Assembly (NCBI GenBank): GCA_965112735.1
Contig: OZ218953.1
Span: 620,001 to 684,000 of the forward strand
Length of the DNA: 64,000 nt
Reading direction: 5' to 3'
From: Phaeosaccion multiseriatum
Taxonomy: Eukaryota; Ochrophyta, other classes
Shown here: positions 24,301 through 34,772 of the stretch, piece after piece
Numbering within the stretch: the stretch's first letter is position 1
How the letters are laid out: every line of letters begins with the position of its first letter
The notes under the pieces: model-generated
Database searches by the model: none
What the model was told of the DNA's origin: nothing
The model's input: the letters and a program-made list of their open reading frames with translations, nothing else
Program-made: the position numbers and the translations under genes

Positions 24301-27300
24301 ATTGGGCACTTGGAGGGTGCAGCAGGGATTGCCGGATTCATCAAAGCCGTGTTGATGGCGCAGCACAAGACCGCTCCACCAAATTTGCACCTCACGGAGC
24401 AGAATCCCGAACTTGACACCGAGGGGTTTGCAGTCGTACTCCCATCTTCCTTGACCCCCTTACCGACCAACTCCAACGGCTCTGTGGTGATCGGCGTCAG
24501 TTCCTTCGGATTCGGAGGTACCAATGCGCACGCAGTGCTCAGCAGCTACGAACCAAAGGCGGGTGAGGACGGCGGCGAGGGCTTGTTGCAGCAGCATGAG
24601 CACCAAAGCAACAAAATCGCTCCAGTGGCATTCTTGTTCACTGGTCAGGGGTCGCAGTACGTGGGCATGGGCAGGGAGCTGTACGAGAGGGAGGGCGTGT
24701 TCCGCGAGTGCGTGCAGCGGTGCAGCAGGCTGCTCATGGAGCGAGCTTGGCTGGACAAGTCTGTGGTGGAGCTCATGTACCCCGCGGTCGCTGAGGAGGA
24801 GGAGGAGGAAAGTGCACAAGCGCTGCTGAAGGAGACGCGTTACTGCCAGCCGTGTCTGTTTGTGCTGGAGTACGCCCTGTGCGAGCTGTGGAAATCGGAG
24901 GGCGTGGAGCCGTCGATGGTGATGGGCCACAGTCTGGGCGAGGTGGTGGCGGCGTGCGTGGCTGGCGTCATGTCGCTGGAGGACGGGCTGATGCTGTCCG
25001 CCAGGAGAGGAGCCATCATGCAGGCCTGCCCTGAGGGCGATGGAGTGATGTTCGCAGTGAAGGCAGGCCGCGTGGCCACCTTGGCAGGCATCGTGGCTGC
25101 GAGGCTGGCAGGCGAAGTGGTGCTGGCGTCGTCGAATGGACCGAGCGCGAGCGTGATCTCTGGAGCGCGCTGCGCTGTGGACAATGTGGTGGAGAAGCTC
25201 ACGGCAGATGGGGTGGGCTGCAAGGCCCTGGAGGTGTCGCACGCCTTCCACTCTCCTCTGATGGAGCCCGCTGTACGTGCACTGGAGGAGGTTCTGAGGC
25301 AGGTGTCATTCAGCGCCCCACGCATTCCCCTGGTGTCCAACGTGTCGGGTGAGGTGGTGAAAGCGGAGGAGATGACGCAGGCGACGTATTGGGTGCAACA
25401 CATGCTGTCGCCAGTACTGTTCGCAGAAGGCATCCACACGCTGGTGGGGCACTGGATGGGAGACGGGAGGGGGGCTAACCTGAGCATCGTTGAGGTGGGC
25501 CCCAACCCTGTGCTGAGCAGCATGGGAGCCAAGTGCGAGCGTCGCGAGGGGCTGGCGTGGATCTCTTCCCTCACGCGAGGGAAGAGCTCCGAGGATTCGT
25601 TTGGAGCTGCCCTGGGCAGAGTAGCAGGGCCGGAGCATCTTAAGCTGTATCCGACTCGCCGACCGTTTCCTTGGTACAAGCCTCCGCTGGCTTTTATGCC
25701 GAATGGTGAGATGGTCCAGGAGGGAGACGGAAAGAGGCTTGCAAGCCCTTTCTCCCCTCACCTCAAGGACCTTCTCAAGGACCATGCCGTCAACAATGTG
25801 GTGATCATTCCGGGGGTGACGTACATTGAAGTGGGCGTCGTCGCTGCTCTAGGAGGAAGACAGATCGGGGTAGAGCAGCAGGTAGTCCTGCAAGGAGCCA
25901 GCTTTGTGGTTCCACTGGAGATTGAGGGTTTCCAACAGGCCGGCACGGACCAAGTGCAAAGCCGCCATACAATGATCTGTGCCGGGATGAGCGCCCTTCA
26001 CGCGGCAGATGGATGCATGCAGTTCTTCGGAGGTGCCACGGGCGACAAGGGCACCACGGCAAGAATGAAGTACGTGTCTGTCATGGAGAGAAGCACGCCG
26101 CGTGCTTCGCTGCACGTGGAATCCATTCGAGCTAGAGTTGGCGAGCAGGACGTATCGAGTGAGCTCTACAAGCATTTCGCAGACGCCGGCTTCCAGTACG
26201 GCCCCCGCTTTCAGCGGACCCGCCACATGTACGGAGGGGACGGAGAGGTTCTGTCGGTCGTGTGTGCCATGGATGAGGAGCTGTGCGAACCGTGGGAAAT
26301 GAAGGGCTTTGCTCTGCACCCCGCGGTGCTGGACAATGCTACCCATTCCATTATGCAAGCGCTGCCAAGGAAGCTGCTCAAGGAGGGGGGGGGCTCTCCA
26401 TTCCTACCTGCTGGCTTTGACGAGGTGGTCGTTTCCGCCTCCATGACGGGAAAGAGCGTGTGGGTGCACACGAAGCTGAGTGAGGTCCAGTCAGTGGCGG
26501 ACAGCGTCAAGTTTGACATCCGCATTGCAGACTTCGACAGCAAGGAGGTGCTCGTGGAGATGCGGGGCTTCCGCGTGCAGCGGGCGAAGGGCTTTGTGCG
26601 TGTCAGCCCCGTTCGTCGTGCAGTGTACGCATTGGAGTGGCAGGCCGCTGAACCGTCTTCACAGGAGGAGGCCCCTAATAGTGATACTGACTCTACTGAG
26701 GCGGCGGCGCCACAGAAGTGGCTAGTGCTTATTCCACAGGATGAGGGGGGGGAGGGAGAGACTGCAGTCATTGCTGTGATACGGCGCTGTGTTCCGGAGA
26801 ACGTGGACGTGCACTCTCGATATGGGGGCATGGACGCCTCCTGGGATGATGGTGCTCTTCTTCTTGGAGAGGATGAGTGGGCTCGCGTCTTGTACGTGCT
26901 GATACCCCGAGCTGGCGAAGCAGGCGCAGAAGGGGGCCAGCAAGCACGAGCGGCCTACGCCCTGATGGCTCTACTCAGGAGCCTGTCCACTGCGTCGAGT
27001 GTGCCGCTGACGGTTTTGACGAGAGGCGTCCAAAGCGGCGAGGACTGGCGTCACAGCTGGGTCACAGGTCTGGTGCGGACTGCGAGGATGGAGTGCCCTT
27101 CCATGCGGATTGGTGTGGTGGACCTGAACGACAAGGAGTCCCTAGACAGCGAGCTTGCCTTAGGCTTGGCCTTCCCTCCTTCCACAGAAGATGTGTGGGT
27201 ACGGGATGAACAGTGCTGGACGCCTCAGCTTGCACACCCAGCTTTGACTCTTCCGTTTTCCCTGGAGCTTAAGGCAAGAGGTAGTATAGCCAATGCCTTT

Positions 27301-30300
27301 CTCCTTCGCGATGATGTTATTGTTGGCAAACATCGGCCTCTCCACCCGACCGGCAGCTATGTGGAGGTGGGAGTGAGGGCTGTTGGCCTTAACTTCCGAG
27401 ACGTGCTGAATGTGCTGGACATGTACCCTGGCGATCCTGGAGATCCTTGCTCCGAGTTCGCCGGGCAGGTGATCAGTGTGGGAGGAAGCTCGCGCTTCCG
27501 TGTCGGTGACGCTGTGTTTGGCTTTGCGGACGGCGGATGTTTGCGCAGTCATATGACGACGAGTGATGTGTGTCTGGCCGCGATGCCGGCCGTGCTGAGC
27601 TTCGAGCAGGCCGCTGCACTTCCCACCGTGTTCCTCACCGTGATGAAGGCTCTTGACGGCCTCAAGGCTGGAGAGAAGGTACTGATTCACGCCGCGTCCG
27701 GTGGTGTGGGCCTTGCCGCCGTGCAGTATGCTCAGCGGGTCGGTGCAGAGGTGTACGCTACTGCCGGTGCTGCTGTGAAGCATGACTTCCTCCGGAGCTT
27801 GGGAGTGGAGCACATTACGTCATCGCGAGACGCAGAGGCGTTCAAGCAGTCCATGGGTGAGGTGAAGGTCGATGTGGTGCTCAACTCTCTGAGCGAGGAT
27901 TACATTCCCTTCTCATTGGACATGCTAAGCGAGGGCGGTATATTCGTCGAGCTTGGCAAGCGAGGCGTGTGGAGTCACGAGCAGATGCGCTCCGCCCGGC
28001 CCGGTGTGAGGTATGAGCTACTGGCACTGGATAGCACGGTTGAGTCTGACTTCGTAGCTTGTGAGCCGGGCTGGATCAGTGGCGGGCTGCAGCGTCTTGC
28101 TGATGACTGCATGTTTGGCAATGTGAAGCCATTACCGACCATACCCTTTGACATGAGGGGAGATACTCAGAAGGCCATGGTATACATGAGCAAAGCGAAG
28201 CACATTGGCAAGGTGGTGCTGACCAACCCCTCGTACGGTGTGCCAGTGGCGTCTGATGGCACGTACGTCATCAGCGGCGGTCTCGGCGCTCTCGGCCTCG
28301 TGACGGCCCAGCACCTCGCGTCGAGGGGCGCTCGTCACCTTGTGCTGCTGTCGAGGAGTGGGAAGGCCGCCGAGAGCATGACAGAACAGTGGCAGCAGCT
28401 TCAGAAGATATTGGACTTAAGTATCCACACTCCTACTTGTGATGTTGCTGACGCCGAAGCGCTTCGGGCTTGCCTCGGGGCCGTTTTGCCTCATCTTCCC
28501 CCCGTGCGTGGTGTGGTGCATGCTGCCGGAGTGTTGGACGACAAGCTGCTGGGAGAGCAGACGGCGGAGAGCGTGATGAAGGTATTCCGACCCAAGGCAC
28601 AGGGGGCGGTCAACCTGCATGAGCTTGCTTTGGCTTGGGCGAGGGAGGAGGAGCGCGCTTCCAGTCTTGATTTCTTTGTGTGCTTCACATCCATGGCCGG
28701 TGTGTTAGGCAATGCTGGACAGGCCAACTACGCTGCAGCGAATGCGGCGGTGGACGGGCTGATGCGGCACAGGCGACGCCTCGGGCTGGTAGGGACGTCA
28801 TTGCAGTGGGGCCCGTGGGCTGATGTGGGTATGGCTGCCCAGCTCGACATCGTTCAAAAACAGTTGGAGCTTGCGGGTGTGGGCATGGTGTCAACTGAGC
28901 TGGGCATGTCAGCCTTCGATGCCGTGACAATGCCGTCAGCGTCTTTGGGCGATGTGGCCGTCCTGCCTGGCATGGACTGGGGCAAGTTTGCCGACAGCCT
29001 GGGTGCGTCCCACTGTCCGTCTCTACTGTCAGGGCTTGTCTCAGCAGCCGCAGCAGCGGCAGCAGGCGCGTCGGACAACACCGCACTCAGCAATGAAGTG
29101 CGCGAGGAGCTGTTGGGGCTGTCCGCTGGAGACAGAAAACGCGTGGTGAGCCTTGCGGTGATGGAGATCGCAAAGGAATGCATCGGCGAGGGTGCCGAAG
29201 AGCTGAACGACACCACCCCGCTGATGGAGGCGGGCCTTGACTCTTTGGCAACGGTGGAGATGCGTACTCGGCTGCAGTCTCGCTTTGGAGTGGATGTGAC
29301 CAGCGACGTGCTCTTCTCGTATCCAACGGTGGCAACATTGGCGGCATGGGTCGAAGATGAAGTGCTGTCTCACGGAGTTGCTGGGCATGATGGCAACAGA
29401 GAAGGGGCACCGCAGCAGTCAGTCCATGCGGGGCTCGAAGAGGAGCAGTCTCTCCACCAAACGCGAGGAGCTCACACGGCAGAGAGCCAACGGCGCCGTC
29501 GTGGGCTGGCGGTGGTGGGCATGGCTTGTCGCTTCCCGGGGGGGGCAGACGACCCGGCCGCGTTCTGGGGGAATATCGTTGATAGAGTGGACTGTGCCTC
29601 TCGGCTCCCCTTCCAGGGGTGGGGCGAGGAGACCTCCGGGCTGCACGGGGGCTTATTGGACGACGTGGAAAGTTTCGACAATGTACTCTTTGGCATTTCC
29701 TCCGGCGAGGCCAGCAGCATGGACCCGAATCAGCGTTTGATGCTCCAAGTAGCGTACGAAGCACTTGCAGAGGCGGGCTTTGCAGGCTTTGCGCGAGGGG
29801 ACGCCGAGAGGGAGAAGTATGACGGCAAAAGACAGGACAAGTATGCCATGAAGGGTTCAGACACGGGCGTATTCATCGGTGTATCCGGCAGTGACTGGGC
29901 GACCGTACAGACGGACAGTGCACAGAAGCCCGATGCCTACACCCTCGGGGGAACGAGTGCCTCTCTGGTGGCCGGACGCATCAGCAATCGGCTTGGACTC
30001 GTGGGGCCAAGCTTGACGCTGGACACTGCGTGCTCGAGCTCACTTGTTGCGCTGGAGGCCGCGTGCGACAAGCTCAGACTGGGCAAGTGCAAGACAGCCG
30101 TGGTGGGGGGGGTGAACTTACTTCTTCACCCCCAAGGCTTTGTTACCCTCCGGAAGGCCGGTCTGCTCTCTAAGAAAGGGTAAGTACAGCGGAGAGCTGA
30201 AGCTTTGTGGCGCATATGATTGATTCCTTGGTTGCGTCGCCCAGCTTTGTGGCGCATATGATTGATTCCTTGGTTGCGTCGCCGCCTTCGACGGTCTGTC

Positions 30301-33300
30301 TAATTGCTTCCTTTTGTCTTTCCCCCATCAATTCCTATCCATCTCAGACGCACGGCCTCGTTTGCTGCCGGAGCCGATGGTTATGTCCGAGCGGAAGGCT
30401 GCGGCGCTCTCGTTTTGAAGCGTCTCTCGGACGCGGAAGCGGACCATGACAACATCCTGGCAGTCATTGAAGGATGCGCAGTCAACCACAACGGGCAAAG
30501 CGCTCAGATGACGGCCCCCAATGGCGTGGCACAGCGAGAGGTGATGAGGAGGGCATTGAGAGACGCAAATCGCCTCGCCTGTGAAGTGGGATACGTGGAG
30601 GCGCACGGAACAGGCACGTTGCTGGGCGACAGCATTGAGATGGGCGCTCTGCACGGGGTCTACGCTGAGGAGGACCAACGCGATAATGGGGAGCGGATAT
30701 ATCCACTCTGCGTGGGTGCGGTGAAGACCAGCGTGGGGCATATGGAGGGTGCGTCGGGACTGGGGCAGCTCATTAAGGCAATTTTGGTACTTCAGCACCA
30801 GCAGACACCGCCAAATCTGCATGGAGAGCACTTGTCCCCAGAGCTCGGCTACATTGAGCAGTCGCGCATTGCCCTCTGCTCGCAGCTCACTACTTTCAAG
30901 ACTCCTGTGGACTGGAAGGGCAGCAGCAGCAGCAGCGAGGATGGAGGTGGAGCGCGAGCTCGGGCAGGCACGCTCATCGCAGCGGTGCACTCCTATGGCG
31001 TGGGCGGAACGAATGCTCACATTATCTTGAGTAATTGGGGAGCATTGGCAATGGCGACAACGGGGGGAAGTGCAGGTGAAGGCAGAACTGGAGGGAAGAA
31101 GACAACTGCAAGGCCGCCGTTGGTATTCATGTGCTCTGCTCGCTATCAGCCGAGGGACTCTCCGCACAGGGGTCGAATGGTGATCGAGAGCGAAGAAGAC
31201 ATGCATGAGAAGGCGGTGGATGCCTGCCTGGAGATTGCAGGTATTTTCCAGATGGAGAGGCAGCAGCAGCAGCAGATGAGAGAAGGGAGGGCTGTCTCTC
31301 CTCTGGAGGAGGCGGACCTCGAGGCCCAGCTCCAAGCTGTTGGCATGGATACGAGTATCAGCAGGACTACCTCCTTCCTGGAGCTGGGTATGGACTCTCT
31401 GGCCTTGGTGCAGCTGGTCAACACGCTCCAGGACCAGTTTGAGCTGCAGGAGGAGCTGCCGCTGGCGGAGGTGCTTCAGAACCCCACCGCAGAGGGCCTC
31501 GCCACACTGGTGGTGGAGCAGCGGCATCGAGACCTCATTCCCGGAGGAGGAAAGGGAAAGCAGAGCCATGGCGAAGGGGCGGCTGCTCACGAGGGCGTGA
31601 TAGAGGAGAAGGAGCCGCTGCTGTGCGCAAAGATGATGTCCTCTGTGGGCTTCAAGGTGACGCAAGTGGTTCTCATTGCAGTGCTCTTGGCGCAGGTCTT
31701 CGCCTGCATGATTCCAGCTTACCGCTACCTCCGCTGGCTCGAGGCGGACCCTGACATCGAGACTTCGGTGTGGGTGGGGAAGGACTTGAGTCATCTCGCC
31801 AATCCAGAGTCCTCTTACGCCTCTCCAGGGGGGGTTGTGGGTTGGGGCCCTCTGGTCTCCTTCAGCATCATCCTGTGGTTCCTGACGTACTCCGCTTCCA
31901 TCGTGTGCGTCAAGTGGCTTGTCATGGGGAAGTACTTTGAGGCAACCGTTCCGATTCACGCGTCGTACTATCACCGCTGGTGGTATGTGAATGCGTGTAT
32001 CAATGTGTGGGAAGTGGGTGGCGGCTTTCTTACCCTCGGCACACCCGGCATAACTATGTTCTACAAGCTGCTGGGTGCCGACGTCTCCTGGCGCTGCTCC
32101 ATCTCCACCTTTCTCCGAGAGTTTGACCTCATCACGATTGGGGCCGGCGCTTCGGTGACTGGCTCGCTGTGTCCTCGCTCCTTCACGCCGTCAAGCATGG
32201 TCTTTCGCAGCATTGTTGTGGGCGCGGGCGCAGAGGTGGAGGCGGGGGTTGTGGTGTACGGCGGTGTGAAGGTGGGCGAGGGCACACGGATCGCTCGCCT
32301 GTCCGTTGTATACCCCCTGACGCGCATTCCTTCTGGTGATGGCGTGTGGGAGGGCAACCCGGCGCAGAGGAAACAGAGCTGCCGCAGCGCCGAGGAGGAG
32401 GATGAACGAGCTGTGATGACCGACACAGAGAGAGACTTTGCGAAGGGCAGTGGCGGATGGGCGAAGGAAGCCCTCCAACTCCTGCAAGGCGTGGCGCGTA
32501 TGGTGCTGATTATGGCTTCTGTCATGCTCGCGGCCTTCTTTAGCTGGATGCCCGCCGTTGCGTACACCTTCATCGGTGTGTCAAGAGACTTTCGATACGC
32601 AGGAGTCATGAGCACGGTGTTTGGAGTGTATGGGGCTCTCCTGACTCTTGCCCTGTACCTGGTCCTGCTCAAGTGGGTCATTGCGCCGAGCTGCCTCCTT
32701 CGACCCGGCGTGTACACCGACAACTTTGGAAGGGCGCTTCGTCGATGGTACCTCGGCAAGCTTCACAGCCAGGTGTCGGGCTACGTGCTCGTGTTCGCCC
32801 GCTGGCGCCTGTTCGACTGGTGGGGCAAGGCTCTGGGTGTGCGCCTGGGAAGGGGGGCTATCAACTCGAGTGATGGCGCGTACAATCCCGAGACGGCCCA
32901 CCTCATTACGCTTGGTAAGAAGGGAGGACAGGTCTAGCGGAGTGTATGTGGGAGGAGGGGGGATGCTTGGTACCAGCCGCGTTTTGCCACCATGGCTATT
33001 CGCCATGCTATGCGTTGCTTAGAGCGAAGGGCCTTTTTTCTCTCATCCCTTGTCTCTACTGAATGGTCTTTTACCACATACCCCAATAAATCCACAGGAG
33101 ATGATGCTTTTGCTTCGTATGCCGCATTCACTACCGATGAACCGCTGAGGAGGGGCAGTGCCAACATTGGTAGTGCCACTGCAGGCAGCGCCGGGGGGGC
33201 AACACGTGTGCGAGGGACCTGCACCGTTGGGGACGGAGCGCTCCTCGGGTACATGTGCGTCATGGGGCCTGGTGCTGCCATTCCGGCACAGCAAGGCGTT

Positions 33301-34218
33301 GAAATGTTCACGGCTGTAGCAGCTGGGGACACAGTCGTGTCGACATCGTGGGGGCAGGGCGCAGTAGTGGGGGGAGGGAGGGAGGATGCGGCCTCATCTG
33401 CAGCGCTCTCGGGACCCGGCGCACTCACAAACGGAGACATCGAGCGTTGGGCCGCCTTTGTCGCCAGAGAGACATGGGGCACGCTGCTGTGGCTGGCGAC
33501 CCATGTTGGGAGTCTGGTGGTGGTGGTGGAGGTGGGGAGGCACCTAAACCAAAGCGTGGGGAAGAAGCGCGGCATGAGCTTCGAGGCCATGCTGCCCCTG
33601 TACGGGGCCGTGTGCGGGTGTGCAGGAGCCCTTGCCCTCACTCTTCTCTTGGTGGCTTCCAAGTGGCTGCTCGTCGGCGACTTCAGCCGTGGTGCGGACC
33701 CTATCACGGGAGCGTGCATGTCCTCACAGAATATTTCTCGGAGCGCGCGGACGCAGTACTTCCGCCTTCTGACCAGGATGCGTCTCTTCTTTCTGCTTTA
33801 CATTCTGACGCCTTTATTCAGCGGTACATGGCTGTACAATCTGTACGTTCGAGCGTCGTGTGCGCGGCCCAAGGATATCTCGCTCGAGGCATTGGTGTTG
33901 GGGGCAGATGTGCATGACTTTGACTTTCTCACCTTGGAGGCGGGTGCCATACTTGACATGGGTAGTATAGTCTGGGGTCACGTGCTTCGCCCAGGAGCTG
34001 CTGGTGCTGACAGTACTACCGGGCTGCTGATCATGTCCCCCTGTAGAGTGAAGGCAGGGGCAGTCCTTCACCCCTACGCCTGTGTCACCCACGGCACCGT
34101 CGGCAGTCGGGCCGAGCTCTTCGCCTACAGTCCGCCGCTCATGGGGCAGGGGCTGCGCGATGGAGGCAAGTACGGTGGCCGCGGAGTGCCAGGATTGCTC
34201 AAGAGCAAGCTATCGTGA
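15904..34218 (+). CDS. Megasynthase A: FAAL-ACP-KS-ACP-KS-AT-DH-ER-KR-ACP-KS-ACP-Pls-like membrane terminus
   Basis: Exons: 15904-16086, 16313-16981, 17221-17537, 17695-17738, 17881-18635, 18819-19431, 19569-20055, 20300-20595, 21995-23441, 23931-30179, 30348-32914, 33098-34218; 14748 nt, about 4915 aa, frame open throughout. Approximate domains: FAAL 1-640; ACP1 Ser739; KS1 816-1235 (Cys974, His1109, His1149); ACP2 Ser1333; KS2 1396-1812 (Cys1555, His1690, His1730); AT 1837-2145; DH 2200-2495; ER 2700-3035; KR 3045-3245; ACP3 Ser3375; KS3 3464-3916 (Cys3638, His3773, His3818); ACP4 Ser4037; terminal region 4120-4915. All catalytic residues I looked for are present. Only one of the three KS has a cis AT. 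There is no thioesterase, so release probably occurs in the membrane terminus. Known family chemistry predicts activation of a free fatty acid, transfer to ACP1, at least one fully reduced two-carbon extension, and handover to the terminus. The product is not known. Confidence 0.9.
20754..21960. repeat. (TTCC)n / TTTC / TCCC microsatellite filling the last KS1 intron of gene A
   Basis: About 1.2 kb of tetranucleotide repeats within intron 20596-21994, interrupted by TCCGTTCCCTTC-type units. Long open frames over it (Phe-Leu-Pro-Ser repeats) are artefacts: splicing joins GDAIEIG to ALKAAFTSN exactly as in genes B, C and D, whose equivalent introns are only 131 to 164 bp. Confidence 0.95.
22540..29400 (+). 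other. A: fully reducing polyketide module (ACP2-KS2-AT-DH-ER-KR-ACP3)
   Basis: ACP2 has EAGLDSMALEE. KS2 has DTACSSSL, EAHGTGT and IGHLEG. AT has GHSLGE with Ser1938, and HAFH at about residue 2040, the signature of malonyl specificity. DH has His2222 in DHAVNNVVIIPG (Asn replaces the usual Gly of HxxxGxxxxP) and Asp2405 in HPAVLDN. ER has HAASGGVGLAAVQYA. KR has GGLGALG, with Ser in FTSMAG and Tyr in NYAAAN. A structural KR half without catalytic residues fills 2500-2700. Nearly all of this is one 6.2-kb exon (23931-30179), unlike the intron-rich start of the gene. Confidence 0.9.
23452..23760. repeat. (GTGA)n and (GGAA)n microsatellites in the KS2 intron of gene A
   Basis: Purine-rich repeats start 10 bp after the donor of intron 23442-23930, which splits KS2 at SLDG / RCKTF. 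Not coding. Confidence 0.9.
30201..30284. repeat. 42-bp exact tandem duplication in the KS3 intron of gene A
   Basis: A 42-bp unit beginning AGCTTTGTGGCGCATATG occurs twice in a row (30201-30242 and 30243-30284) within intron 30180-30347. It has no coding potential and looks like a recent slippage or repair duplication. Confidence 0.9.
31640..34218 (+). other. A: membrane terminal region resembling Pls/PosA C-termini
   Basis: After ACP4 come transmembrane segments (around VLIAVLLAQVFACMI and VSFSIILWFLTYSA), then hexapeptide-repeat stretches (FDLITIGAGASVTG, RSIVVGAGAEVEAG, GGVKVGEGTRIARLS), more membrane segments and further hexapeptide stretches, to the end. In epsilon-poly-lysine synthase and PosA-type NRPSs this region holds tandem soluble domains joined by membrane helices that form bonds between carrier-bound and free substrate. 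By analogy it would move the acyl chain from ACP4 to a membrane-accessible acceptor. One phase-1 intron (32915-33097) interrupts it, at the same place as in C. Confidence 0.75.
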
Positions 34219-34772
34219 GACTGCTGGAGCGAGGACTCGACTATTGTATCGCTCAGAGTGCAAGCCGCTCTGTTGTATGTAGCACAGCTCTTAGTTCAAG
34301 GTTTGCAAGGGAGGGGCCTTCCATATCATGGAAATAGTGAAGAGACTCGATCGGAGGAAGAGAGGGAGGGAAGGAAGTAAAGCAGTGTATTATGTACTTA
34401 ATAGCCCGTAGAGGAGCGTCGGGTGTCTCTCCAGACAACACATCAGTCATCAAGACGCAAATGTCGCGAGGCATCTCCCCCTAACAACAAGAGACAGACA
34501 AATACCCACAGGCTCTTGAGAATACTTTACTCTTTCTACTACGCCTCGACTGTCAGTAAACGCCCTCATCTGTGTGAGTACACAAGGCCTTCATCTCTCT
34601 CTCTCTCTCCCTGGGCTGTGCACAAGGAGGTGCCGCAAAGAGTCACCGTGTGTCGTTGATGGTTGTGCTGCAGCACGCACGGCACTCAGAGGAGTCCTGC
34701 TCGCTGTAGCAGGGGGCACACGCCTCCTTCGCCTGAAACCTTCTCCCAGTCAGCACAACTCTGCTCTTCCTC
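34219..34772. terminator. Tail-to-tail spacer between A and B
   Basis: 554 bp without a gene, holding the 3' UTRs and polyadenylation sites of both genes. No AATAAA is visible; AT-richer stretches lie near 34380-34410 and 34500-34550. A CT run at 34591-34610 precedes the B stop. It is repeated with small changes at 51704-52242, where a piece near 34257-34272 is missing. Confidence 0.6.

Noticed and set aside
15904-34218. Bacterial contamination or a recent bacterial transfer of an intact PKS cluster
   Set aside because: Every synthase has spliceosomal introns at shared positions, eukaryotic microsatellites and the same composition as its neighbours. Older transfer of the domains is not excluded.
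32992-34218. Separate gene starting at ATG 32992 (and its twin at 50471)
   Set aside because: The frame upstream of 33098 is intron read-through. Donor GTAAG at 32915 and acceptor CACAG at 33097 join ITLG to DDAFAS in phase, and C does the same.
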